From the NCBI GenBank assembly GCA_028691845.1, contig JAQUYL010000003.1, forward strand, positions 1 through 64,000: a stretch of 64,000 nt of DNA. Direction: 5' to 3'. The translations under genes were made by a program, and so were the position numbers. The notes below the pieces were generated by a model. The model saw only the letters and a list, made by a program, of their open reading frames with translations. It was not told the origin of the DNA and searched no databases. Origin of the DNA: Opitutaceae bacterium (GTDB lineage: Bacteria > Verrucomicrobiota > Verrucomicrobiia > Opitutales > Opitutaceae). Below are positions 16,923-26,921 of the stretch, piece after piece. The first letter of the stretch is position 1; each line of letters opens with the position of its first letter.

Positions 16923-18854
16923 ATGATGACTCCGCTCGAAGAACTCCGCCACTCCTGCTCCCACGTCCTCGCCACCGCCGTGCTCCGCGTCTTCCCCGAC
17001 GCCAAGCTCGACATCGGCCCGCCCACGGACACCGGCTTCTACTACGATATCGATCTCGACCACAAACTCACGACCGACGACCTCGCCAAAATCGAGGCCG
17101 AGATGAAAAAGGTCGTCGACGAAAACCAGCCGTTCCAGCGCCGCGAGGTGCCGCGCACCGAGGCCATCGAGTTGATCAGAAAATCCGGCCAGGAGCGCTA
17201 CAAGCTCGGCCGCCTCGACGACATTCCCGACGGCGAAGCCATCTCGTTCTACCAGAACGGCGACTTCATCGACCTCTGCTCCGGCCCGCACGTCCGGTAC
17301 ACGAAGCAGATCAAGGCGTTCAAGCTGCTCTCCATCGCCGGCGCCTACCACCGCGGCGACGAGCGGAACAAGCAGCTCCAACGCATCTACGGCACCGCCT
17401 TCCCCTCGAAGGAGGAGCTGGCGAACTACCTCACCCAGCTCGAGCAGGCCAAGCTCCGCGACCACCGCAAGCTCGGCAAGGACCTCAAGCTCTTCGTCAT
17501 CGACGAGGACGTCGGCCAGGGCCTGATCCTCTGGACCCCGGCCGGCTCCATCGTCCGCCAGGAATTGCAGACGTTCATCTCGGCCGAGCTGCGCAAGCAG
17601 GGCTACTCGCAGGTGTTCACCCCGCACCTCGGCCGCCTCGCCCTCTACAAGACCAGCGGCCATTACCCCTACTACAAGGAGTCGCAGTTCCCGCCCATCG
17701 TGGAGCGCGAATTCCTCGACCAGCTCGTTTCCGCCGGCTGCACCTGCGCCGAGATGACCAACCGCATTGAGGCCGTGTCGGCAAACTTCGCCGCGACCGT
17801 CAATACTCGCACCGGCAAGGAGACCATCACGGCCGACCGCGTGCTGCCGGACGACCAACTCCTCGAAGGCTTCCTGCTGAAGCCGATGAACTGCCCGCAC
17901 CACATTAAGATTTTCGCGTCGCAGCCGCACTCGTACCGCGACCTGCCGGTGCGCCTCGCCGAATTCGGCACCGTCTACCGCTGGGAACAGTCCGGCGAGC
18001 TGAACGGCATGACGCGCGTCCGCGGCTTCACCCAGGACGATGCCCACCTCTTCTGCACCGAGGAGCAGGTGCCACAGGAGATCATCGGCTGCCTTTCGCT
18101 GGTGAAGACCGTCCTCTCCACGCTAGGGATGCAGGACTACCGGGTGCGCGTCGGCCTGCGCGATCCCGATTCCAACAAGTACACGGGCGACTCCGCCAAC
18201 TGGGACAAGGCCGAGAACGCCTGCCGCGAGGCGGCCAAGACGCTCGGCGTGCCGTTCACCGAGGAGCCCGGCGAGGCCGCCTTCTACGGGCCGAAGATCG
18301 ACTTCGTGGTCCGCGACGTCATCGGCCGCGAGTGGCAGCTCGGCACCGTGCAGGTCGATTACAACCTGCCGGTCCGGTTCGACCTCAGCTACATCGGCGC
18401 CGACAACCAGGCCCACCGCCCGGTGATGATTCACCGCGCGCCGTTCGGCTCGATGGAACGCTTCTGTGGCGTGCTGATCGAGCACTTCGCCGGCGATTTC
18501 CCGCTCTGGCTCGCGCCCGAGCAGATCCGCCTCGTGCCCATCAGCGACAAGGTGCTCGACTACGCCAAGGCCACGCTCGACCGGTTGCTCGCCGAGGGGT
18601 TGCGCGCCACGCTCGACACGCATTCCGACAAGCTCGGCGCCAAGATCCGCCGCGCCGAGCTGGAAAAGATCCCCTACACGCTCGTGCTCGGCGCCAAGGA
18701 AGCCGAGGCGCAAAGCGTCTCCGTCCGCTCCCGCGCCAAGGGCGACGAAGGCGTGCTCAAGGTCGACGACGTCCTCGCCCGCTTCAAGCAGGAGGTCGCC
18801 ACCCGCGCGCTGCCGAGGAAGAAAGACGCCAGCGGCAAGGGTGCCAGCGCGTAA
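16923..18854 (+). CDS. thrS: Threonyl-tRNA synthetase lacking the TGS domain
   Basis: Charges tRNA-Thr. The 643-residue class II enzyme begins directly in the editing domain (LEELRHSCSHVLATAVL, with the HxxxH-type metal site), so the N-terminal TGS domain of about 60 residues is absent. The catalytic core has the zinc ligands in LKPMNCPHH, DDAHLFC and MIHRAPFGSMERF, and a normal anticodon-binding C-terminus. Total length is still typical because of an extra block of about 60 residues (near 257-315) between HYPYYKESQFPP and LLKPMNCP, where most enzymes have a short loop. The frame could start at either of two adjacent ATG codons. It follows cysS closely. Confidence 0.96.
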   Translation: MMTPLEELRHSCSHVLATAVLRVFPDAKLDIGPPTDTGFYYDIDLDHKLTTDDLAKIEAEMKKVVDENQPFQRREVPRTEAIELIRKSGQERYKLGRLDDIPDGEAISFYQNGDFIDLCSGPHVRYTKQIKAFKLLSIAGAYHRGDERNKQLQRIYGTAFPSKEELANYLTQLEQAKLRDHRKLGKDLKLFVIDEDVGQGLILWTPAGSIVRQELQTFISAELRKQGYSQVFTPHLGRLALYKTSGHYPYYKESQFPPIVEREFLDQLVSAGCTCAEMTNRIEAVSANFAATVNTRTGKETITADRVLPDDQLLEGFLLKPMNCPHHIKIFASQPHSYRDLPVRLAEFGTVYRWEQSGELNGMTRVRGFTQDDAHLFCTEEQVPQEIIGCLSLVKTVLSTLGMQDYRVRVGLRDPDSNKYTGDSANWDKAENACREAAKTLGVPFTEEPGEAAFYGPKIDFVVRDVIGREWQLGTVQVDYNLPVRFDLSYIGADNQAHRPVMIHRAPFGSMERFCGVLIEHFAGDFPLWLAPEQIRLVPISDKVLDYAKATLDRLLAEGLRATLDTHSDKLGAKIRRAELEKIPYTLVLGAKEAEAQSVSVRSRAKGDEGVLKVDDVLARFKQEVATRALPRKKDASGKGASA

Positions 18855-19022
18855 GGAATCGGCCTCCTCCGGGTTTTCCTGCCGGGCCATTCAGCCGGCG
18901 CGTAATCGGCTGCCCCGGCACATGAAAGCCATCGCAGGGAGGCGGCGCATCAGGACAACGTCAACTAATAGTTGACGTTCTGTCCGAGCAAGAGACCCGC
19001 TCAAGACCGAATCTGATTGGGC
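18855..19022. other. Convergent gap after thrS
   Basis: 168 nt between the 3' ends of thrS and the DadA-like gene. Its only notable content is the third copy of the 17-bp palindrome. Confidence 0.5.
18960..18976. repeat. 17-bp palindrome, copy 3
   Basis: Third exact copy of GTCAACTAATAGTTGAC, in the convergent gap between thrS and the DadA-like gene. The flanks GGACA on the left and TGTCC on the right can extend the hairpin with small bulges. Confidence 0.7.
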
Positions 19023-20285
19023 TCAGGCGTAGCGATCAGGAGACAACGGGCTGAGCGCCACAGAGGGCTGGCGGCCATCCACTACCTCCGCCACCAACTT
19101 GCCCGTGATCGGCGCCAGCGTGACGCCCAGCATGGCATGTCCGCTCGCGGCGATGAGATTGCGGTACCGGCGGAAGCGGCCGATGTACGGCAGGCCGTCC
19201 GGCGACACCGGTCGCAGGCCGCACCACGGCCTGGCCTCGGCGAAATCCTCGGCGCGAAAGTCGGGGAAATAACGCGGCACGGACTCGATGATCTGTCGGA
19301 CGCGCTCGGGGCGGACCACGGTGTTCACCCCGCTTAGATCCAGCGTGCCGCCAAAGCGCAAAGACCCATTCAACGGTGTGACGGCGATGCGCGCCTCGGT
19401 GAAGATCATCGGGATCCTCGGCCGGAATCGCGGCTGCGGCAGCGTCAGGCTGTAGCCCTTGCCCGCCTGCAACGGCAGTCCTAGGTCCAATTCGCCCGCC
19501 AGCGACGGCGACCAGGCGCCCGCGGCGAGCACAAACTCGTCGGCCACGATATCGCCCGCCGTGGTCCGCACTGCGGCGAGACGGCCGCCATCAGCATGCC
19601 AGCCGTAGACCGTGGTGTTCCATTGCAGGCGCACACCCATTTCGGCGAGCAGTTGGGTCAGGGCCGCGGTGAATCGCGCCGGAGTCAGGTGGCAGTCGCC
19701 GGGAAAGTAGACGCCCCCGGCGACATCCAGGCGCACGCCCGGCTCCAACGCCGCAACCTCGCCGGCGTCGAGCACACGCGCCTCCACGCCAAGGGCGCTC
19801 GCCACTCGCGCCAGCCTGGCCTCCTGGCGGGCGAGTTCCTCCCGCGTTTTGCAAAGCTCGAGCCGGCCGCGCCTCTCGAATTCGCACACGCCGCCGGCGA
19901 TGTCGTCGAATTCCTCGAACAGACGGTGGCTGGCGGTACAGAGATCGCGCAGCACCGGCGCGCTGCGCGCGACGTGGCGCCGGCGACAGGCGCGCCAGAA
20001 CAGCCAGCTCCAGCGGAGGAGTTCGCTGTCGAGCCGCGGCGGCAGGTAGAACGGGCTGCGCGGATTGAACATTCCCTTGAGCGCCAGCCCGGGCAGGCCC
20101 GGCGCGGCGAGCGGCAGGATCTGGCTCGGTGAAACGTAACCCGCGCTGCCAAGCGCGCAGTGGTCTCGGTCCTCAGCGCCTCGATCGATCAGTGTCACCC
20201 GATGCCCCACCCGGGCCAGATAATACGCGCAACAAAGGCCAATGACGCCGCCACCACAGATGACGACCGCCTTGGCTTTGCTCAT
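19023..20285 (-). CDS. FAD-dependent D-amino-acid dehydrogenase/oxidase (DadA-like)
   Basis: A 420-residue flavoprotein of the DAO family. The N-terminus holds the dinucleotide-binding fold AVVICGGGVIGLCCAYYLARVGH with the acidic end of the second strand (TLIDRGAED), and the C-terminus has the family motif GLRPVSPDGLPYIGRF and the FAD-binding GHAMLGVTLAPITGKLVAE. The ATG at 20285 has a GGGGGAG ribosome site; the frame upstream of it has no family similarity. Substrates may be D-amino acids, glycine or hydroxyproline-type imino acids; I cannot choose from sequence alone. It converges on thrS. Confidence 0.88.
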   Translation of the reverse strand: MSKAKAVVICGGGVIGLCCAYYLARVGHRVTLIDRGAEDRDHCALGSAGYVSPSQILPLAAPGLPGLALKGMFNPRSPFYLPPRLDSELLRWSWLFWRACRRRHVARSAPVLRDLCTASHRLFEEFDDIAGGVCEFERRGRLELCKTREELARQEARLARVASALGVEARVLDAGEVAALEPGVRLDVAGGVYFPGDCHLTPARFTAALTQLLAEMGVRLQWNTTVYGWHADGGRLAAVRTTAGDIVADEFVLAAGAWSPSLAGELDLGLPLQAGKGYSLTLPQPRFRPRIPMIFTEARIAVTPLNGSLRFGGTLDLSGVNTVVRPERVRQIIESVPRYFPDFRAEDFAEARPWCGLRPVSPDGLPYIGRFRRYRNLIAASGHAMLGVTLAPITGKLVAEVVDGRQPSVALSPLSPDRYA

Positions 20286-20525
20286 GTCCGCTCCCCCAAG
20301 AAGCCGATTGCATGCAAATCTGTTCCTCCCCATCCGCGCGAAACCTCGAAAGTCATGTCGCCGATTTATTGTGCGCCTCCCCCGCGTCTGACAATGAAAG
20401 AAATGCCGCCGCCCAGATCAGCTCTGCCATACGGGTGCTCTGCCGCCCAACCATGCCCACCCTTTTTTGCCCGCAGATCGCGTCCCCACTCGGCCTGCAG
20501 CAGCCGTGGTTTATTCCTCCGGACG

Positions 20526-20553
20526 AATTGTCATCTATTAAACGACAAAGCTC
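20526..20553. repeat. 28-bp palindromic site A
   Basis: Arms TTGTCAT and ACGACAA enclose a 7-nt centre CTATTAA; flanks AATTG on the left and AGCTC on the right. It is the partner of site B 44 bp downstream: outer sequences match directly, but the centre is the reverse complement of that in site B. Confidence 0.65.
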
Positions 20554-20569
20554 AGCATTACATACCATC

Positions 20570-20597
20570 AATTGTCATTTAATAGATGACAAAGCTC
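20570..20597. repeat. 28-bp palindromic site B
   Basis: Perfect arms TTGTCAT and ATGACAA enclose the centre TTAATAG; flanks AATTG and AGCTC are as in site A. The inner 17 bp (GTCATTTAATAGATGAC) differ from the palindrome at 14024, 14141 and 18960 at three positions by my alignment, so all five sites may belong to one family. Confidence 0.65.
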
Positions 20598-20904
20598 CGT
20601 GGACGGTGAAATATGCTGTTATCCTCCCGAGGGGCCCTCAACGAGAGGGGCGCACATGGGGTCTCGCACCGCACAGAGACAAACTCCGGCGCCTCCGGAC
20701 AGGAGGAAGCCCGCATCGCGGCATCGATCGGTCCACAGGGTTTGCCGCCACCGAAGCCGGGCCCGCAGCCCCGCACATGGATAAACGGGAGAGGCCGGAT
20801 CTCGTGGGATTTCCCGGATGAGTCTGGCCCGGCGGGACAACCGAATCGATGAGGCGCCGGCGGCGAACCAATCAGGTTGAATCGTCCAACCGGCGGTCGT
20901 CCCG

Positions 20905-21267
<363 letters not shown>

Positions 21268-22764
21268 TCAGGATTTTTGTTCGAAGATGTAACCTTCCTC
21301 ACCGTGATCGGTGAGATCGAGCCCCTGCATTTCCTCCTCCAGCTCGGGCCGCAGGCCCAGGACCGCCTTGAGGAGCAAGGCGATCCCCGTGGTGGCCAGA
21401 ATCGCAAGAACGATGGTGAAGGCGATGGCCTTGAGCTGCTCGAGCCAGAGGGTGTGGCCCACGATGTCCTTGAGATTGAGGCTCAGATTGCCGTTGGTAT
21501 CGAGGTTGGCGAGCAAACCCGTGATGAACGCACCGAGGGTGCCGCCGACAGCATGCACGCCAAAGGTGTCGAGCGCATCGTCGTATTTGAACATCGCCTT
21601 CATCCTGGTGCAGGCGAAGAAGGGCACCGCGCCGGCCAGCAGGCCGACCAGGACCGCGGAGGTGGAGCTGATAAATCCGCAGGCGGGCGTGACGACCACG
21701 AGGCCGGCCACCGCGCCCGAGCAGAAGCCCAGCACGCTGGCCTTGCCCCGGGAGATTTTCTCCAGCAACGCCCAGGTAAATGAAGCCACCGCCGTGGCGA
21801 GCGTGGTGGTGGTGAAGGCGTTGGCGGCGATCCCATCGGCAGCGACCGCGCTGCCGGCATTGAAGCCATACCAGCCAACCCAGAGCATGCCGGTACCGAC
21901 CATGCACAACACCATGCTGTGCGGCGGCATCGGGGTCTTGCCGAAGCCGACGCGCGGCCCCAGGATGAGGCACAGGATCAGCGCCGACCAGCCGGACGAC
22001 ATGTGCACGACGGTGCCGCCGGCAAAATCGATGGCCTTGATGGTCGCGCCGGCATTCCACACGCCGTTCATGAAGCCGTTGACGCCCCAGACCATGTGCG
22101 CGAGCGGGAAATAGACCAGGAACATCCACGCCGTCACGAATAGGATGAGCGTCGAAAACTTCATGCGCTCGGCGATGGCTCCGATGATGAGCGCGGGAGT
22201 GATGATCGCGAACATCATCTGATACATGGAAAACACGTTATGGCTCACCCAGTAGGCATAATCGGTGTTGGGCGCGGAGTTGACGCCCTTCAGGAAAAAG
22301 AATTCCGACCCGCCCAGGAATCCGCTGCCAAAGTTTTTGCCGAAAACCAGGCTGTAACCGAACGCCCACCAGAGGATCGAGACCAGACCGGCGATGCCGA
22401 GGCACTGGGCCAGCACAGACAGCACGTTCTTCGTGCGCACGAGGCCGCCGTAGAAGAGAGCCAGGCCGGGCAGCGTCATGAAGAGAACAAGGGCGGCGGA
22501 GGTCATCATCCAGCCGTTATGGCCCGGACCCGCGACGCCGACGCCGGCGACGGTGAGGCCGACGGGGACATTACCCTGCGCGTCCTTCAGTGCCGCCGAG
22601 GGATCACCGTTGTTCACGTAGGCCTCCAGGGCGGCGAGCCGCTGTTCGGTGGTGGGAGTGAGAGCAGCGGGGACAGATGATTGCCCAGAGGCAGCGAGAA
22701 TAGAGAACCACGCCACCCAAGCTAGAACAACCAATCGGCCGGTTTTTAGTAGAGCGGATTTCAT
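21268..22764 (-). CDS. amtB: Ammonium transporter
   Basis: A 498-residue inner-membrane ammonium channel with a probable signal peptide (cleavage near residue 27) and 11 transmembrane helices. Recognisable segments include FYGGLVRTKNVLSVLAQC, DFAGGTVVHMSSGWSALI (with one of the pore histidines) and DALDTFGVHAVGGTLGAF (the second pore His and the conserved Asp-rich motif). I chose the ATG at 22764, giving a proper signal sequence; the longer frame adds 15 residues unlike the family. It lies between two PII genes, so ammonium uptake is likely controlled by direct PII binding. Confidence 0.96.
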   Translation of the reverse strand: MKSALLKTGRLVVLAWVAWFSILAASGQSSVPAALTPTTEQRLAALEAYVNNGDPSAALKDAQGNVPVGLTVAGVGVAGPGHNGWMMTSAALVLFMTLPGLALFYGGLVRTKNVLSVLAQCLGIAGLVSILWWAFGYSLVFGKNFGSGFLGGSEFFFLKGVNSAPNTDYAYWVSHNVFSMYQMMFAIITPALIIGAIAERMKFSTLILFVTAWMFLVYFPLAHMVWGVNGFMNGVWNAGATIKAIDFAGGTVVHMSSGWSALILCLILGPRVGFGKTPMPPHSMVLCMVGTGMLWVGWYGFNAGSAVAADGIAANAFTTTTLATAVASFTWALLEKISRGKASVLGFCSGAVAGLVVVTPACGFISSTSAVLVGLLAGAVPFFACTRMKAMFKYDDALDTFGVHAVGGTLGAFITGLLANLDTNGNLSLNLKDIVGHTLWLEQLKAIAFTIVLAILATTGIALLLKAVLGLRPELEEEMQGLDLTDHGEEGYIFEQKS

Positions 22765-22963
22765 AAGCCGCGGAGCTCTAAAGCACGCCCAATGCCATCT
22801 CTCCGGCATTTAATTCCAAGCGGGACAAATACTGCGCGAATCGCTGGTCCCTCCTGCAACGCCTTTTAGGTTCAGTCTGCCCTCGTACTGCCCCCGCGCT
22901 GGTCCCAATATTAGTATATACCCCCAGCGCCACCGGGGGCTGCCGGGAGCCCGGACACAATAA

Positions 22964-22989
22964 GCCCGGCGTTATGGCCGACGCCGGGC
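22964..22989 (-). terminator. Terminator-like hairpin between PII and amtB genes
   Basis: GCCCGGCGT (22964-22972) and ACGCCGGGC (22981-22989) form a perfect 9-bp GC stem. Read on the minus strand it is followed by TTATTGTG. It lies 27 nt past the stop of the upstream PII gene and would separate it from amtB. The T-run is short. Confidence 0.55.
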
Positions 22990-23015
22990 AGGAAAGTCGT
23001 GAGGTTCCAGCTGGA

Positions 23016-23393
<378 letters not shown>

Positions 23394-23471
23394 TTAGTCG
23401 GCTTTTAGGAATTGGTGCAAGGAAATGTTCCTGCGTCACGCAGACAGGGACGGAACGATCAGCCGGCGCCT

Positions 23472-25262
23472 TCAAGCCTGCGGGACGACGGTCTGGATGT
23501 GCAGATCGCGGAGATGCTTCGGCGTCACAGGCGTCGGGCTCTGCGTCATGAGATCCTGCGCCTTCTGCGTCTTGGGGAAGGCGATGACGTCACGGATGCT
23601 CGTCGTGCCGCAAAGCAGCGCCACCATCCGGTCGAGTCCGAACGCAATACCGCCATGTGGCGGCGCCCCATACTGGAACGCCCGCAGCATGTAACCGAAC
23701 CGGCTTTCGACCAGGTCCGGCGGAATCTTAAGCACGTCCTCAAAAATCTTCTTCTGGATCCCGGGCTGATGGATGCGGATGGAGCCGCCGCCAAGCTCCG
23801 TGCCATTGAGCACGATGTCGTAATGCTGCCCGCGCACCGCCTTGGGATCTGAATCGAGCAAGGCGGCGTCCTCGACCACCGGGGCCGTGAACGGATGATG
23901 GGTGGCCACATAGCGCCCCTGCTCCTCATCGTAGCTCATGAGCGGAAAATCCACGACCCAAAGGAAATTCCATTGGTCGGCGGGGATCGTGAGTCGGCTG
24001 CGCTTCACGAGCAATTGTGCCGCTTCCAGGCGGATGCGACCGAGAATAGCACAGGCGCGCTCCCATGGCGCGGCGGCAAAGAAGACCAGGTCGCCGTCGA
24101 CGATGTTTAACCGTTTCGTCAGTTCGGCCTTCTCGGCGTCGGAGAAAAATTTAACGATGGGTGACTTCCATTCGCCGTTTTCGCTCTTGATGTAGGCGAG
24201 GCCCTTGGCGCCGAGTGTTTTCGCAATCTCCTCCAGGTCGGTGATTTCGCCTTGCGTGATGTCGGCCAGCCCCTTGGCGTTGATGGCCTTCACCACCCCG
24301 CCCGAGGCGATCGTGCCTTGAAAGACCTTGAACTTGGAATGCTGAAACACGTCGGAAAAATCGACGAGTTCGAGGGCAAAGCGCGTGTCCGGTTTGTCGA
24401 CCCCGAAACGGTTCATAGCCTCCTTGTACGGGAGGCGTGGGAAAGGCGTCGGCAGGTCCACATCGAGCACATCCTTCCACACCTTTTTGAGCATGCCTTC
24501 GAACAGACAATAGATGTCCTCCCGTTCAATGAACGACATCTCGGCGTCAATCTGGGTGAATTCCATCTGCCGGTCAGACCGCAGGTCCTCATCGCGAAAG
24601 CATCGCGCGATCTGGAAATACCGCTCCACGCCCGCGACCATGAGGATTTGCTTGAACTGCTGCGGTGACTGCGACAGCGCGTAAAACTGCCCCGGGTGGA
24701 CTCGCGACGGCACGAGGTATTCGCGTGCCCCCTCCGGCGTGCTTTTGAACAGGGCCGGGGTCTCGACCTCGATGAAATCGTTGGCATCGAAGTAATCGCG
24801 AACCGACTTGGTGGCGCGATGGCGCACCTCGAGGTTCCGGCGCATTTTGGGCCGTCGCAGATCGAGGTAACGGTAGGTCAGGCGCAGATCCTCGTTGACT
24901 TTGTCGCCGCTGGCGTCGTCGAGCGGGAACGGGGGCGTCTCGGAAATATTGTGGACCACCAGCGAGGTGGCATCGACCTCGATTTCCCCCGTCACCAGAT
25001 TCGGATTGGCCGTGCCCGCGGGGCGGAGCGAAACCCGGCCCGTCACTCCGACGACGGATTCGGACTTCAGATGCGCTGCCCGCGCCCCCACATCGGCATT
25101 GGAATTGGGCTCAAGCTTGATTTGGGTGACGCCCTTGCGATCGCGCAAATCAATGAAGATGATGCCGCCTTGATCGCGAATGGAGTCAACCCAGCCGACC
25201 AGAGAGACGGTCTGGCCAAGGTCGGTTTTAGTAAGTTGGGCACAATGGTGCGAGCGCATCAT
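23472..25262 (-). CDS. aspS: Aspartyl-tRNA synthetase
   Basis: Charges tRNA-Asp. The 596-residue class IIb enzyme has an N-terminal OB-fold anticodon domain (HHCAQLTKTDLGQTVSLVGW onward), motif 1 region in RRNLEVRHRATKSVRDYF, motif 2 in YFQIARCFRDEDLRSDRQ, the bacterial-type insertion domain, and motif 3 in GGIAFGLDRMVALL. Three ATG codons lie in frame at 25274, 25262 and 25259; I chose 25262 because relatives begin just before the HHCAQL segment. gpmI lies upstream in the same direction with a 75-nt gap. No gatCAB genes are here, so its Asp/Asn specificity cannot be judged from context. Confidence 0.96.
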   Translation of the reverse strand: MMRSHHCAQLTKTDLGQTVSLVGWVDSIRDQGGIIFIDLRDRKGVTQIKLEPNSNADVGARAAHLKSESVVGVTGRVSLRPAGTANPNLVTGEIEVDATSLVVHNISETPPFPLDDASGDKVNEDLRLTYRYLDLRRPKMRRNLEVRHRATKSVRDYFDANDFIEVETPALFKSTPEGAREYLVPSRVHPGQFYALSQSPQQFKQILMVAGVERYFQIARCFRDEDLRSDRQMEFTQIDAEMSFIEREDIYCLFEGMLKKVWKDVLDVDLPTPFPRLPYKEAMNRFGVDKPDTRFALELVDFSDVFQHSKFKVFQGTIASGGVVKAINAKGLADITQGEITDLEEIAKTLGAKGLAYIKSENGEWKSPIVKFFSDAEKAELTKRLNIVDGDLVFFAAAPWERACAILGRIRLEAAQLLVKRSRLTIPADQWNFLWVVDFPLMSYDEEQGRYVATHHPFTAPVVEDAALLDSDPKAVRGQHYDIVLNGTELGGGSIRIHQPGIQKKIFEDVLKIPPDLVESRFGYMLRAFQYGAPPHGGIAFGLDRMVALLCGTTSIRDVIAFPKTQKAQDLMTQSPTPVTPKHLRDLHIQTVVPQA

Positions 25263-25337
25263 AGAAATAGGCAATGGAGCGGTGAACTAAGCGTCCCGAT
25301 GCTCCGGAGGGCAAACAGATTTTCCTCGCGACTCCAG

Positions 25338-26921
25338 CTATGTCATAATCAGGCTCTGACCGGTCATTTCCGCCGGCTGGGGCAGCCCCATGAGATGGAG
25401 GATGGTCGGCGCGATGTCAGCCAGGCGGCCATCGGCGCGCAGCTTCATCCTGGTTTTCTCGCACCCGGGACCGACCACGAAAAACTCTACGGGATTAAGG
25501 GTATGCGAGGTGTACGGGCCTTTGGCCGTCGGATCCCACATCTGCTCGGCGTTGCCGTGGTCGGCGCCGATAATGGCGTGGCCGCCCTGCTGCGCGAGCG
25601 CGTCAAGCAACTCGCCCACCCCGCGGTCAGTCGCCTCGACGGCCTTGATCGCGGACGGAATCGAGCCCGTATGCCCCACCATGTCGGGATTGGCGTAATT
25701 GACCACAATCAGCCCGTACTTGCCGGAGAGAATCGCCTCTTTCGCGACACGCGTCACCTCGGCGGCGGACATCTCGGGCTGCTGGTCGTAGGTCGGCACC
25801 TTCGGGCTGGGCGGACAGGATCGATCTTCGCCCGGGAACGGCTCCTTGCGGTAATTGTTGAAAAAAAAGGTGACGTGCGGGGTCTTTTCCGTTTCGGCGC
25901 AACGAAACTGAGCGATGCCGGCGTCGCTCACGACCTGCCCGAGAATGTTTTTCAACTTCTCCGGCTTAGGCAGCATCAACTTCACCGGCAGTCCGGTCTC
26001 ATACTCGGTCATGGTCGCAAAGTAGAGATCGAGCTTTGCACCGCGATCGAATTCCTTGAAGTCATCGAGCACAAACGCCTTGGTCAGCTCGCGCGGACGG
26101 TCGCCGCGATAATTGTAGAACACCACGGCATCGCCGTCGCGGATGGCCGCGAGTGGCTGGCCATCCGCGCCAGTCACCCAAGTGGGCACCACAAATTCAT
26201 CGCCCTGTCGCGAGGAGTCGAGTGGCTGATCGTAGTAGGCCTGCACGCCCACCTCCGCACTCAGCGCCTTCGCCTCGGCCTGCTTGCCCGTCAACGCCCA
26301 GTAAGCCTTGGCGACACGATCCCAGCGGTGGTCGCGATCCATGGCCCAAAACCGGCCGCAGACGGAAGCGATTCGTCCCACGCCGATTCGCTGACACTGC
26401 TCCTCGATCTGACGCACGTAACCGAGACCGCTATTCGGCGGCGTGTCACGGCCGTCGGTGAAGGCATGGATGAACACCTCGGTCAGTCCATCCTCCTTCG
26501 CCTGGCGCAGGAGGCTGTAAAGATGCTCCAGCATGCCATGCACGCCGGCGTCAGACACGATGCCCATCAGGTGCAGTCGCGAACGGCGCCCCTTCACCCT
26601 TTCCACGACGCCGCGCCAGACCGGATTGACTCCGAGGAGCTTTCCGGAAAACCGCTTGCTAATGCGCACGAGTTCCTGGTCGACGATGCGACCGGCCCCG
26701 ATGTTCTCATGCCCCACCTCGCTGTTGCCCATGATCCCGTCTGGCAGGCCGACATCGAGGCCGGACGTCCTGACCAGCGTGCAGGGCCATTTGGCATGCA
26801 ACAGATCGTCGCAGGGTTTCCTGGCCAGGTGAACCGCATTGGTATTGTTCTGGCCCGGATCGGGATTCTTGCCCCAACCGTCGCGGATAACGAGGAGCAA
26901 GGGGCGACGTGGTGAACTCAT
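25338..26921 (-). CDS. gpmI: Cofactor-independent phosphoglycerate mutase
   Basis: Interconverts 3- and 2-phosphoglycerate in glycolysis using a phosphoserine intermediate and two metal ions. The 527-residue protein shows the first metal Asp in VIRDGWG, the catalytic Ser in GNSEVGHENIGAG, substrate-binding HAFTDGRDTPPNSG and GRFWAMDRDHRWDR, and the late metal-binding GADHGNAEQM. Length and motif order are normal. The ATG at 26921 fits the family start MSSPRRPLLLVIRDGWG; the frame runs further upstream without similarity. It precedes aspS on the same strand. Confidence 0.96.
   Translation of the reverse strand: MSSPRRPLLLVIRDGWGKNPDPGQNNTNAVHLARKPCDDLLHAKWPCTLVRTSGLDVGLPDGIMGNSEVGHENIGAGRIVDQELVRISKRFSGKLLGVNPVWRGVVERVKGRRSRLHLMGIVSDAGVHGMLEHLYSLLRQAKEDGLTEVFIHAFTDGRDTPPNSGLGYVRQIEEQCQRIGVGRIASVCGRFWAMDRDHRWDRVAKAYWALTGKQAEAKALSAEVGVQAYYDQPLDSSRQGDEFVVPTWVTGADGQPLAAIRDGDAVVFYNYRGDRPRELTKAFVLDDFKEFDRGAKLDLYFATMTEYETGLPVKLMLPKPEKLKNILGQVVSDAGIAQFRCAETEKTPHVTFFFNNYRKEPFPGEDRSCPPSPKVPTYDQQPEMSAAEVTRVAKEAILSGKYGLIVVNYANPDMVGHTGSIPSAIKAVEATDRGVGELLDALAQQGGHAIIGADHGNAEQMWDPTAKGPYTSHTLNPVEFFVVGPGCEKTRMKLRADGRLADIAPTILHLMGLPQPAEMTGQSLIMT

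Larger units (their letters stand above)
20286..20904. other. Intergenic region with a pair of palindromic sites
   Basis: About 620 nt between the 3' end of the PII gene and the 5' end of the DadA-like gene. It contains two 28-bp near-repeats, listed separately, and otherwise no gene that I can support. The region 20600-20860 has long open frames on both strands without protein-like features. Confidence 0.5.

Noticed and set aside
22781..22797. Sigma54-like -24/-12 site (TGGCAT-N5-GTGCT on the minus strand) before amtB
   Set aside because: GG and GC are spaced as needed, but the predicted start would leave only about 7 nt before the ATG, and the -12 box is imperfect. Kept as a note, not a feature.
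24696..26915. 739-residue plus-strand frame opposite aspS and gpmI
   Set aside because: It mirrors two well-supported genes on the other strand and shows no motif of its own.
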